In this document: positions 1 to 6,677 of the stretch, one piece after another
Numbering within the stretch: position 1 is the stretch's first letter
How the letters are laid out: every line of letters starts with the position of its first letter
DNA from: Coxiellaceae bacterium
GTDB taxonomy: Bacteria; Pseudomonadota; Gammaproteobacteria; Coxiellales; Coxiellaceae
DNA: 9,402 bases
Assembly (NCBI GenBank): GCA_014238325.1
Contig: JABABH010000173.1
Coordinates: forward strand, 1-9,402
Reading direction: 5' to 3'
The notes under the pieces: generated by a model
Databases searched by the model: none
Seen by the model: only the letters and a program-made list of their open reading frames with translations
What the model was told of the DNA's origin: nothing
Program-made: the position numbers and the translations under genes

Positions 1-1059
1 ACCCATACCACCGATACCCCCTAAATTAGAGAGACTAAAACAGCCTCCCTGCATATCAGCCATGGATAAGCCGGTAGTCCTGGCTTTCTCACTGATCTCA
101 GTTAATTCGCGTGCAATCTCAAATAACCCCTTTTGATCGACATGCCTGATAACCGGTACGACTAGGCCTGAGGGTGTATCCACAGCCACACCGATATTAA
201 AGTATTTCTTTAAGATCAGCAGGTCTTTCGTCGTATCTAAGGAAGCATTAAAACTGGGATACTCCTTTAATGCTGCTACGACTGCTTTCATGATAAAAGG
301 CAATAGCGTTAACCGAACTTTCTGCTGCTCAGCATAAGGTTTTTGACTCTGACGGAAGGCTTCACATTCTGTAATATCAGCCTCTGAAAACTGCGTGACA
401 TGTGGAATGGTGGCCCAATTACGTGCTAAATTGATCCCCGTAATTTTTTTGATTTTGGATAGAGATCGGGGTTCTATATCACCAAATTTAGAGAAATCAA
501 GCACGGGCATGGATGGCCAGCCACCGACTGCACTAGAGGACTGGTTCGCGAGTTGCAATTGCCGTTGTACGAACTGTTGCACGTCTTCTTTAGTCACTCG
601 GTTTTTAAGACCGGAGCCGGGAATGTTTTTTAAATCGATGCCCAGTTCCCGCCCTATCCGACGCACAGCTGGGCTTGCATAGATGGCCTGGGAAGTCTCG
701 TCTGTATCCGTTACTGCTTGTTCAGCAGGAGTCTGAATGGTAGCAGTCTCTTTTGATGACTCTATGGTGGCGGACGCAGTGTCTAAAGCTTCAGGCTTGG
801 AAGCTGCTTTATCGGTAGAGACTTCCAGTTGAAGAATAGGATCACCTTCTTTAATACGATCCCCCACCGAAATTTGAATCGCTTTGACATGACCCGCAAT
901 CGGAGAAGGAACATCCATGGTGGCCTTATTGCCTTCTAGCGTAATCAGTGAATCATTTTCGGATACCGTATTACCCACAGCAACTAATACGTCAATGACT
1001 TCTATATGGGTTTCACCAGAAAGGTCCGGCACTACCACTTGCTCAATATGCTTCGTCAC
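1..1059 (-). CDS. aceF: Pyruvate dehydrogenase E2, dihydrolipoamide acetyltransferase (3' end outside window)
   Basis: E2 core subunit of the pyruvate dehydrogenase complex. It moves the acetyl group from E1-bound hydroxyethyl-TPP to CoA through a lipoyl arm in the cytoplasm. The visible 353 residues contain one lipoyl domain (about 5-80) with the lipoylated lysine K45 in LEGNKATMDVPSP. A Ser/Thr/Ala/Glu-rich linker follows (about 82-125), then a peripheral-subunit-binding domain (about 127-165, SPAVRRIGRELGIDLKNIPG). The acyltransferase domain begins near 185 and breaks off at SNLGGIGGMG, before the catalytic HxxxDG motif, which would lie off the left edge. There is only one lipoyl domain, against three in E. 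coli. The start is GTG. The one ATG nearby reads straight into TGA, and AAGGGG lies 7 bases before the GTG at 1059; an adjacent GTG at 1062 is the alternative. It starts 43 bases after aceE and is surely co-transcribed; lpdA is the expected next gene. Confidence 0.97.
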   Translation of the reverse strand, partial: MTKHIEQVVVPDLSGETHIEVIDVLVAVGNTVSENDSLITLEGNKATMDVPSPIAGHVKAIQISVGDRIKEGDPILQLEVSTDKAASKPEALDTASATIESSKETATIQTPAEQAVTDTDETSQAIYASPAVRRIGRELGIDLKNIPGSGLKNRVTKEDVQQFVQRQLQLANQSSSAVGGWPSMPVLDFSKFGDIEPRSLSKIKKITGINLARNWATIPHVTQFSEADITECEAFRQSQKPYAEQQKVRLTLLPFIMKAVVAALKEYPSFNASLDTTKDLLILKKYFNIGVAVDTPSGLVVPVIRHVDQKGLFEIARELTEISEKARTTGLSMADMQGGCFSLSNLGGIGGMG

Positions 1060-1066
1060 CACATTT

Positions 1067-1072
1067 CCCCTT
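1067..1072 (-). promoter_or_regulatory. Ribosome binding site that sets the GTG start of aceF
   Basis: AAGGGG on the minus strand sits 7 bases before GTG at 1059 and 4 bases before GTG at 1062. The ATG that overlaps this spot gives ATG-TGG-TGA and cannot start aceF, so a GTG start is required. The spacing favours 1059. Confidence 0.7.
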
Positions 1073-1102
1073 AATTGAGATTTCAATGAGCTCTGTTGTC
1101 AT

Positions 1103-3766
1103 TTAGACGGTCCATGGATCTGGACGATCCGGATCGATCTTTAATTTTTTCATCGCAGTCATTAAATCACGCGAATTAAACGCCCCTTCCTGAGACAAAG
1201 CTTGTAGGGCAGTATATACAATCATGGCAGCATCCACCTCAAAAAAACGTCGCAATGCCGATCGCGTATCGCTGCGCCCAAAACCATCGGTACCTAATAC
1301 GAAATAAGGCTTATCTATAGCGCTGCGAATCTGATGAGCCATTAATTTAACATAATCCGTCGCGGCAATCACCGGGCCTTTCTGTTTGCTTAATAGCGTT
1401 TCCACCAAGCTAGATTTTGATGGTTGATCGGGATGTAATCGATTAAAGCGAGCGACCGACTCGATATCTCGTCGCAATAGATTAAAACTGGTCACGCTCC
1501 ATATATTCGCCGCTATATGGTAGGTTTTTTCCAATATATCTGCTGCTTTAATGACCTCGAGTAAAATAGCACCTGCACCAAGTAACTGAACCATGGGCAT
1601 TTTTTTTGACGTCTGGGTGGTTTCACGAAATAAATACATACCGTCTACAATGCCTTTTTCTACCCCTTTAGGCATAGGAGGGTTCCGATAAGCTTCATTC
1701 ATCAAGGTAATATAATAAAATACATGTTCTTGATCTTGCATCATACGCTTTAGGCCGTCTTGCATGATCACCGCTAATTCGTAGCCAAATGCTGGATCAT
1801 AAGCACGACAGCTGGGTACCAAACCATACATTAATAAGTTATGTGAATCTTGGTGTTGTAAGCCTTCCCCTGGTAACGTCGTTCTACCGGCCAATCCACC
1901 CATAATAAAACCGCGTGCTTGCATATCTGCGCCTGCCCAGACTAAATCACCGACACGCTGATAACCAAACATGGCATAATAGGTATAGATCGGTATGAGA
2001 GGATAATGATGATTGGCATAGGCTGTAGCTGCTGCAATCCAACTAGCCATCGCGCCACCCTCAGAAATACCTTGCTGCAACAGCTGTCCCGTTTGATCTT
2101 CGCGATAGGTCACTAATTTTTTGGCATCCTCAGGAGTATATTTTTGGCCTTCTACCGCATAAATACCTGTCTGACGAAATAAACCTTCCAGACCTAAAGT
2201 GCGTGCTTCATCAGCAACAATAGGCACGACTCGATCCTTAATAGCTGGATCTTTAAGCAAGACCATCATAATGCGAGAAAAGGCCAGCCCTGTAGGCAAT
2301 GCTCTCTCGCCACTGCCTTTTAGTAGGGCATCAAAACGATCCAGGGCTGGGACTGTTAAGGGCTTACATTGAGCATTCCTTGCTGGCAAGGGACCACCTA
2401 ATTGAGCCCGCCTATCTTTTATATAGTGAAATTCATCACTTTTTTCATCAAACTTTAGAAAATCTAAAGTTTTCAATTGTTGATCTGTCAAGGGTAAATT
2501 AAAGCGATCTCGAAAAATTTTTAATCCTTGAGGTGTCAAAGACTCTAGGTTATGGGTAATATTTTTCCCTTCTCCATCCTCGCCATAACCAAAACCTTTC
2601 ACAGTCTTAGCTAGAATCACCGTTGGCCGACCACAATCTTTCTGAGCCTCTTTGTAAGCGGCATAAATTTTTTGAGGATCGTGGCCACCATCGATCAATG
2701 CCTTTAAGGCTTCATCACTCATACCAGCCACGAGAGCTAATAATTCTGGGTATTTGCCAAAGAAATTCTCACGCATATAGGCACCGTCATGCGCTGAAAA
2801 ATTCTGATATTCACCGTCGACCAGCTCACCCATCCTTTGTAATAAAAGACCCGATGCATCCTGTTGTAAAAGGGGATCCCAATTACTCCCCCAAATCACC
2901 TTAATAACACGCCATCCGGCACCACGGTAAATGCCTTCTAAAGCCTGGATAATTTTTCCATTGCCTAAAACGGGGCCGTCTAATCGTTGTAAATTACAAT
3001 TGATAACGAAGATCAAATTGCTCAGTTTCTCTTGGCTTGCGACAAGCAAAGCGCCTAAAGATTCAGGTTCACCCATCTCTCCATCACCACAAAATGCCCA
3101 TACTTTGCGATGTGCCGTATCCAGCAATCCACGGTGATGTAAATATTTCAAAAGTTGCGCTTGATAGATAGCCATGAGTGGGCCCAATCCCATCGACACG
3201 GTTGGGAACTGCCAAAAATTTGGCATAAGATAAGGATGTGGATAAGAGGATAGACCTGTTTCTGAAAAAGCTTCTTGACGAAAATGCAGTAAATGCTCTT
3301 CTGTGATGCGGCCTTCTAAAAAGGCCCGCGCGTAAATACCTTCCGCAGAATGACCCTGAAAGAAAATGAGATCATCAGCAGAGAAAAAGTAATTTAAACC
3401 TACCTCAACCAATGTCGCAATGGAGGCATACGTTGATATGTGCCCACCTAAGCCTTCTTTTTTAGCTGCCACACGCATGACCATAGCCAAAGCATTCCAG
3501 CGCAAATATTCCGAAACGCGATTCATCAATACAACATCTTCTGGAATACTGGACTCTTGCTCCGCAGCAATCGTATTCGTATAAGGAGTTATCGCATCAG
3601 CAGGGACTGAGATACCCACTTCTGCTGCATGCTTTAATAACCGAGACAAGAGAAATTCAGCACGATGAAGGTCTTGATAATCAATCACAGCCTCTAAGGA
3701 ATCCAACCACTCTTGAGTTTCTATAGGATCCCTATCTTGATCATTTTTAAGACTATCTACCATCAT
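1103..3766 (-). CDS. aceE: Pyruvate dehydrogenase E1 component (homodimeric AceE type)
   Basis: TPP-dependent E1 subunit that decarboxylates pyruvate and reductively acetylates the lipoyl arm of AceF. Recognisable AceE blocks run along the whole length: DPIETQEWLDSLEAV at the N-terminus, GGH and FQGH active-site histidines, SSYPHPYLMP, the TPP/Mg motif GDGEMGEPES followed by NCNLQRLDGP, the mobile-loop histidine in EGKNITH, ADEART, GISEGGA, EGLQHQDSHN and LGTDGFGRSD. The start is ATG at 3766, preceded by AGGTGA, giving 887 residues, which from memory equals E. coli AceE. The open frame extends 13 codons upstream to a TTG with no ribosome binding site, and a second ATG at 3763 is also possible. 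In the TPP motif the usual GDGEMD reads GDGEMG (Gly at about residue 232), while the metal-binding Asp of GDG and the NCN are intact. It lies between ampE and aceF in one transcription direction; no pdhR is present. Confidence 0.98.
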   Translation of the reverse strand: MMVDSLKNDQDRDPIETQEWLDSLEAVIDYQDLHRAEFLLSRLLKHAAEVGISVPADAITPYTNTIAAEQESSIPEDVVLMNRVSEYLRWNALAMVMRVAAKKEGLGGHISTYASIATLVEVGLNYFFSADDLIFFQGHSAEGIYARAFLEGRITEEHLLHFRQEAFSETGLSSYPHPYLMPNFWQFPTVSMGLGPLMAIYQAQLLKYLHHRGLLDTAHRKVWAFCGDGEMGEPESLGALLVASQEKLSNLIFVINCNLQRLDGPVLGNGKIIQALEGIYRGAGWRVIKVIWGSNWDPLLQQDASGLLLQRMGELVDGEYQNFSAHDGAYMRENFFGKYPELLALVAGMSDEALKALIDGGHDPQKIYAAYKEAQKDCGRPTVILAKTVKGFGYGEDGEGKNITHNLESLTPQGLKIFRDRFNLPLTDQQLKTLDFLKFDEKSDEFHYIKDRRAQLGGPLPARNAQCKPLTVPALDRFDALLKGSGERALPTGLAFSRIMMVLLKDPAIKDRVVPIVADEARTLGLEGLFRQTGIYAVEGQKYTPEDAKKLVTYREDQTGQLLQQGISEGGAMASWIAAATAYANHHYPLIPIYTYYAMFGYQRVGDLVWAGADMQARGFIMGGLAGRTTLPGEGLQHQDSHNLLMYGLVPSCRAYDPAFGYELAVIMQDGLKRMMQDQEHVFYYITLMNEAYRNPPMPKGVEKGIVDGMYLFRETTQTSKKMPMVQLLGAGAILLEVIKAADILEKTYHIAANIWSVTSFNLLRRDIESVARFNRLHPDQPSKSSLVETLLSKQKGPVIAATDYVKLMAHQIRSAIDKPYFVLGTDGFGRSDTRSALRRFFEVDAAMIVYTALQALSQEGAFNSRDLMTAMKKLKIDPDRPDPWTV

Positions 3767-3770
3767 GCTA

Positions 3771-3776
3771 TCACCT
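3771..3776 (-). promoter_or_regulatory. Ribosome binding site that sets the aceE start
   Basis: AGGTGA on the minus strand lies about 5 bases before ATG 3766 and 8 before ATG 3763. No comparable site precedes the upstream in-frame TTG (3805) or ATG (3796). This supports the 887-residue form, which begins where known AceE proteins begin. Confidence 0.7.
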
Positions 3777-3839
3777 AATTTTAGAGTGGAATGCATACTG
3801 CCCAAAAATATAGGCCACGCTCATCATAAGATATTACCT

Positions 3840-4631
3840 CTAACCAAACCAAAAACCAATGCTAAATACGCCAATAATTAATAGCCATATAGATAAACTT
3901 CGATTGACCAGACTATTGAGAGGTTCTAAGCATTTATGGGTAAGTACTGCATGGTCTTCTGATTGAGGCAGTGAATGTCCTAGGGCCATTAATCCGCAGG
4001 CAACCACCTGTTCTGGCAAGTCACTTAAGCCTTCATACAAATGATCATACCATACCTGGAATACAGGAGAAAATTGACCAGCCATCGCATAGGTGATACC
4101 CAATAAACGGACGGGTATCCAGTCTAATATGGCCCGAAGTTTTGTGGTCCATACCAGTAATGCTGCCGACTCATCATGGTGGCCTCGTCGTTCCTTCAAT
4201 AAATTCTCAAATTGTGCTAACGATGCATACAATAAAACACCCAGGGCGCCCAGGATGAGTAACCAAAAAATTAAGGCAAAAATTCGTTGATACAGATATA
4301 TGAGGATGTCATGAAAGCCACGATTCTGTGTGGATTCGTCGCTAAGTGGTCGAGCATCCATACAATATAACACAATCAATAAAGTCAGCACATAATAACC
4401 GATATTGCTGAATGTATAGTAGTAGAGGAGAGTGGCTAATATTACATAGATCAGTAATAGGGGGAGCAGAAGCAAAAGAACCGATCCACCTCCTTGCCAA
4501 ACAGACCAATGAGCACAACGAGCCTTTAACCCGTCATAATAAAGTTGCAAAAAACGATCCTTTTTCAAATGCTTACCCCATCCCATCCAGCGTTGAATGA
4601 GCAAGGCAATCAGGATAGTAATCAATAACAT
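3840..4631 (-). CDS. ampE: AmpE-family inner membrane protein
   Basis: Integral membrane protein of 263 residues of the AmpE family (E. coli AmpE is about 284). In enterobacteria AmpE is linked to beta-lactamase induction through its partner AmpD, but its molecular activity is not settled. The family signature is clear: an N-terminal hydrophobic stretch (1-15), hydrophobic segments at about 50-72 and 77-92, YQRIFALIFWLLILG at about 114-128, and LDWIPVRLLGITYAMAG at about 169-185, which closely matches LDWVPVRLAGVVYALIG of E. coli AmpE as I recall it. A last membrane segment lies at about 243-262. The ATG start has AAGGG 7 bases upstream. The gene ends 73 bases before the aceE start, and I see no terminator between them. 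In E. coli ampDE also lies beside the pdhR-aceEF locus, so the linkage is old. AmpD is not encoded in this window, so a cell-wall sensing role here is uncertain. Confidence 0.88.
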   Translation of the reverse strand: MLLITILIALLIQRWMGWGKHLKKDRFLQLYYDGLKARCAHWSVWQGGGSVLLLLLPLLLIYVILATLLYYYTFSNIGYYVLTLLIVLYCMDARPLSDESTQNRGFHDILIYLYQRIFALIFWLLILGALGVLLYASLAQFENLLKERRGHHDESAALLVWTTKLRAILDWIPVRLLGITYAMAGQFSPVFQVWYDHLYEGLSDLPEQVVACGLMALGHSLPQSEDHAVLTHKCLEPLNSLVNRSLSIWLLIIGVFSIGFWFG

Positions 4632-4675
4632 GGCTTATCCCTTAAATGAGCTATACAGAGTTGATCATTTTGGCT

Positions 4676-4704
4676 CATATATCGATTAAAATCTAGCATC
4701 TGAA
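4676..4704 (-). promoter_or_regulatory. Possible promoter for ampE-aceE-aceF
   Basis: In the 130-base gap between the antiporter gene and ampE, the minus strand reads TTCAGA, 17 bases, TATATG. Each hexamer matches the sigma-70 consensus at 4 of 6 positions. It is placed about 45 bases before ampE. No stronger candidate and no convincing terminator for the antiporter gene is visible in this gap, so read-through from upstream is also possible. A lone TATGAT at 3823-3828, just after ampE, could be an internal -10 for aceEF but lacks a good -35. Confidence 0.3.
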
Positions 4705-4761
4705 TACATCAGTCGTGTTGAGAGCAGCAGTATGCACCGTTAAACCAAAAATAGTCGGGGA

Positions 4762-5928
4762 TTAATCGCGACGCAAACGATTGACCATCGCTACGGGAGT
4801 TGGATATTTCATGACTACCCAGTATGAAGAAACCATAAAGGATAATAAAGTGGCGGCCTCTATTAGATACAAAGCTTGGCTCGAAATCATCTTGGTTTCA
4901 AAAGCTAGCGTTGCGATAATCAAAGAAAATTCACTAATTTGAGCCAAACGGACTCCAACTTCCCAAGATACGGGGCTCGCCTCTCCACTCCATTTAAGTA
5001 AGGTCCAATAACTAAAGGGCTTCACCAATAACACCAAGCCTAGCAGCACAAGTGCCGGCAAAATGACGACGGGCAAGAAGTTCAAGTCGAAGGTTGCGCC
5101 CATTGCTACAAAAAAAAGTACCAGGAAAAAATCACGTACAGGTTTCAGGCTTTCTGCAATGTAGACAGACACCGGACAAGATGCCAAGCTGACACCTGCT
5201 ATGAAAGCCCCAATTTCTGTCGATAAGCCTAATACTGTTGCCAGCTGGGCCATGCTCAGGCACCAAGCAATGGCTAAGAGGAAGAGGTATTCTTTAATCC
5301 GGTTGAATTTCGAAAAGAGGAAGAGTAAAACAAAGCGATTGAAACAATAGGAAAATAATAGGATCGCTGGAAACCCAATGACAGCTATCCCAATTTCTTT
5401 TAATAAGGACCCCGAATGACTTCCCACGCTATTCAATAACAATAAAACGAGGATAGCTAGAAAGTCTTGCAGCAGCAAAATACTAATCATCACTTCCCCG
5501 GTATGTTGATGATGCAAGACGGTCGTGGGTAATAGCTTAATCCCGATAATCGTACTAGAAAAAACCATAGCAGCACTCACCACCCAACATGCGGTGGTCG
5601 TATACCCACTGTAATAGGCAACAATATAACCCATCGCAGCAAAAATAATAGAGCTAACTACAGCTACCCATGTGATTTTTTTAAACATGAGCACTAGCTT
5701 CTTCAAGGGAAGGTCCAATCCCAGCAGAAAGAGCAAAAAGATAATCCCTATATCACTGAAACCACTCACCATCTTGGGGTTCTGAATCAAACGAATACCC
5801 CAAGGACCCAGCACAATACCTAAGAGCATATAGGCAACCAACATCGATTGGCGAGTCATCAAGGCCAGCGTTGATAATACTGCAGCCCCACAGAAAATAA
5901 GAAACATCAAGAAGAGAATATGATTCAT
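4762..5928 (-). CDS. CPA2-family cation/proton antiporter, membrane domain only
   Basis: Polytopic membrane protein of 388 residues from the CPA2 monovalent cation/proton antiporter superfamily (Kef/Na+:H+ exchanger fold), which exchanges K+ or Na+ for H+ across the inner membrane. About 12 hydrophobic segments run from residue 3 to about 375. Diagnostic blocks are LLGIVLGPWG (35-44), FLLFLLGLDLPLKKL (64-78), FSSTIIGIKLL (123-133), the core LLLQDFLAI (151-159) with Gln154-Asp155 as in Kef proteins, TEIGAFIAGVSLA (237-249), LFFVAMGATFDL (271-282) and RLAQISEFSLII (327-338). It ends with a short basic tail and has no RCK/TrkA-N nucleotide-binding domain, unlike KefB and KefC, so it is either ungated or controlled by a separate protein. 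The start at 5928 is chosen because GGGA lies 8 bases before it. The in-frame ATG at 5937 abuts that site too closely. Ion specificity cannot be read from the sequence. Confidence 0.88.
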   Translation of the reverse strand: MNHILFLMFLIFCGAAVLSTLALMTRQSMLVAYMLLGIVLGPWGIRLIQNPKMVSGFSDIGIIFLLFLLGLDLPLKKLVLMFKKITWVAVVSSIIFAAMGYIVAYYSGYTTTACWVVSAAMVFSSTIIGIKLLPTTVLHHQHTGEVMISILLLQDFLAILVLLLLNSVGSHSGSLLKEIGIAVIGFPAILLFSYCFNRFVLLFLFSKFNRIKEYLFLLAIAWCLSMAQLATVLGLSTEIGAFIAGVSLASCPVSVYIAESLKPVRDFFLVLFFVAMGATFDLNFLPVVILPALVLLGLVLLVKPFSYWTLLKWSGEASPVSWEVGVRLAQISEFSLIIATLAFETKMISSQALYLIEAATLLSFMVSSYWVVMKYPTPVAMVNRLRRD

Positions 5929-5936
5929 CGCACACA

Positions 5937-5940
5937 TCCC
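5937..5940 (-). promoter_or_regulatory. Ribosome binding site deciding the antiporter start
   Basis: The minus strand reads GGGATGTGTGCGATG. GGGA is 8 bases from the second ATG (5928) but overlaps the first ATG (5937), so the second start is the functional one by spacing. The site itself is weak. Confidence 0.5.
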
Positions 5941-5972
5941 AAGTAAAATCGTCTATCCAAAGGTTTGCTATC

Positions 5973-6002
5973 ACTATAACAGAATTTTTCTCATGCTTTC
6001 AC
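5973..6002 (-). promoter_or_regulatory. Possible promoter of the antiporter gene
   Basis: The minus strand has GTGAAA, 18 bases, TATAGT in the 118-base gap after the DUF2147 gene. The -10 matches consensus at 5 of 6 positions and the -35 at 4 of 6. It would give a leader of about 40 bases. Confidence 0.4.
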
Positions 6003-6046
6003 ATCTGAATCCAGGATCGCTGCCGAAGGAAGACTTTGGGCTTCGT

Positions 6047-6520
6047 CTAGCGTGCTGGATATCGAGACCACTTATCCGTGATGCCAATCATAGAAAAGCC
6101 CAAATAAGCACGAACCTTAAGCCATCGGCCATCTTGACTGAGCTGCGCGCGGCAACGATAAATCTTCCCTGTTCGTGGATCTAAAATTCTGCCTTCTTCA
6201 TATTGCCCATGACCGCCCTCTATCAAGCTGCCAATAATCAATAAGCCAAGGATAGGAGCATTATGTTGCCAACCTCGACAACCAACGCATCGCACTAACG
6301 CATTCGGATGCCCTGGATAGACTTTTTTAATTTTACCAAAATACCTATCTTTATCTTTCCAAATATGAATAATACTAGACGGCTTATTCAAATCATGATC
6401 AATGGTTTGCCAATCTCCTACAATACTCCGTTCAGGCACCAAAGAATTGGCATAAGCTCCACTGTATACCTGCCATGCCAGACATGCGGCCAACAACAAC
6501 ATATACTTCCCTATAGTCAT
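6047..6520 (-). CDS. Secreted DUF2147 protein
   Basis: Exported protein of 157 residues with one DUF2147 domain, a family of unknown function. Residues 1-24 form a Sec signal peptide (MTIGKYMLLLAACLAW, ending in AYA), with likely cleavage after A24, so the mature protein is about 133 residues and periplasmic or secreted. The domain follows family order: VGDWQTID (34-41), SIIHIWKDKDRYFGKIKKVYPG (49-70), CVGCRGW with a CxxC pair (78-84), APILGLLIIGSL (88-99), Y-EEGRILDPRTGKIYRCRAQL (107-127) and WLKVRAYLGFSMIGITDKW (133-151). An open frame extends upstream to 6595, but the ATG at 6520 starts a proper signal peptide and has AAGGAG 10 bases before it; GTG at 6523, 7 bases from that site, is the alternative. 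It is divergent from the AT-hook gene and shares its control region. A binding or envelope role is only a guess. Confidence 0.85.
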   Translation of the reverse strand: MTIGKYMLLLAACLAWQVYSGAYANSLVPERSIVGDWQTIDHDLNKPSSIIHIWKDKDRYFGKIKKVYPGHPNALVRCVGCRGWQHNAPILGLLIIGSLIEGGHGQYEEGRILDPRTGKIYRCRAQLSQDGRWLKVRAYLGFSMIGITDKWSRYPAR

Positions 6521-6530
6521 CACTATTACT

Positions 6531-6536
6531 CTCCTT
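6531..6536 (-). promoter_or_regulatory. Ribosome binding site of the DUF2147 gene
   Basis: AAGGAG on the minus strand lies 7 bases before GTG 6523 and 10 before ATG 6520. It rules out the longer open frame to 6595, which would place a charged stretch ahead of the signal peptide. Confidence 0.75.
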
Positions 6537-6554
6537 AGCTTTACAAGACAGAAA

Positions 6555-6582
6555 ATTTTATCATTTTTAGTCATTTTTTCTA
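6555..6582 (-). promoter_or_regulatory. Possible promoter of the DUF2147 gene
   Basis: Minus strand: TAGAAA, 16 bases, TAAAAT. The -10 fits consensus at 5 of 6 and the -35 at 4 of 6. The expected start of transcription is about 30 bases before the start codon. The -35 lies inside the 14-bp palindrome at 6576-6589. Confidence 0.4.
6567..6577 (+). repeat. Direct repeat copy 1, TTAGTCATTTT
   Basis: 11-base perfect match to 6651-6661, exactly 84 bases apart, in the 157-base divergent region. Its TCATTTTT core (6571-6578) is repeated 10 bases to the left at 6561-6568. Confidence 0.5.
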
Positions 6583-6589
6583 TAGAAAA
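6576..6589. promoter_or_regulatory. Perfect 14-bp palindrome, candidate operator
   Basis: TTTTCTATAGAAAA is its own reverse complement over all 14 bases. It sits in the divergent promoter region and overlaps the predicted -35 of the DUF2147 gene, as expected of a repressor site or of a minor-groove AT-rich binding site. AT-rich palindromes can arise by chance, so the function is inferred. Confidence 0.4.
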
Positions 6590-6610
6590 GTTCAAATTAA
6601 ATCAAAATAA

Positions 6611-6644
6611 TTGAAACTTATTGTTTTTTTTCGTAAACTATACT
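6611..6644 (+). promoter_or_regulatory. Promoter of the AT-hook gene
   Basis: TTGAAA (6611-6616, 5 of 6 to the -35 consensus) is followed by TAAACT after 17 bases (6634-6639) and by TATACT at 6639-6644 (5 of 6 to the -10 consensus but 22 bases from TTGAAA). A T-tract fills the spacer. Either -10 gives a leader of about 25-35 bases. Which of the two is used cannot be told from the sequence. Confidence 0.5.
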
Positions 6645-6650
6645 AAAGAG

Positions 6651-6661
6651 TTAGTCATTTT
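6651..6661 (+). repeat. Direct repeat copy 2, TTAGTCATTTT
   Basis: Second copy of the 11-base repeat. It lies just downstream of the predicted transcription start of the AT-hook gene and 4 bases before its ribosome binding site, a position suited to repression or autoregulation. Confidence 0.5.
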
Positions 6662-6665
6662 AATC

Positions 6666-6671
6666 AGGGAG
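6666..6671 (+). promoter_or_regulatory. Ribosome binding site of the AT-hook gene
   Basis: AGGGAG lies 6 bases before ATG 6678. It rules out the upstream in-frame ATG at 6621, which has no such site and lies within the promoter. Confidence 0.8.
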
Positions 6672-6677
6672 AAAATA

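Noticed and set aside
395..682. Plus-strand open frame opposite aceF
   Set aside because: It lies antisense to the well-supported subunit-binding and linker region of AceF, and its translation shows no recognisable domain.
2299..3137. Three plus-strand open frames opposite aceE
   Set aside because: They are antisense shadows of conserved AceE sequence, with no protein family resemblance.
4093..4600. Two plus-strand open frames opposite ampE
   Set aside because: They mirror conserved AmpE coding sequence and resemble no known protein.
5753..5974. 73-codon minus-strand open frame overlapping the antiporter start
   Set aside because: It is in another frame of the N-terminal antiporter sequence, which has clear family motifs; the alternative product looks random.
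6021..6046. Weak inverted repeat CGAAG/CTTCG after the DUF2147 gene as a terminator
   Set aside because: The stem is only about 5 pairs with a long loop and no T-run on the minus strand.
5993..6538. Two plus-strand open frames opposite the DUF2147 gene
   Set aside because: They are antisense to a gene with a signal peptide and family motifs in order, and have no features of their own.
6621..6677. N-terminal extension of the AT-hook protein (MFFFVNYTKELVILIREKI)
   Set aside because: It translates promoter and ribosome-binding sequence. The composition differs sharply from the rest of the protein, and a good site precedes the ATG at 6678.
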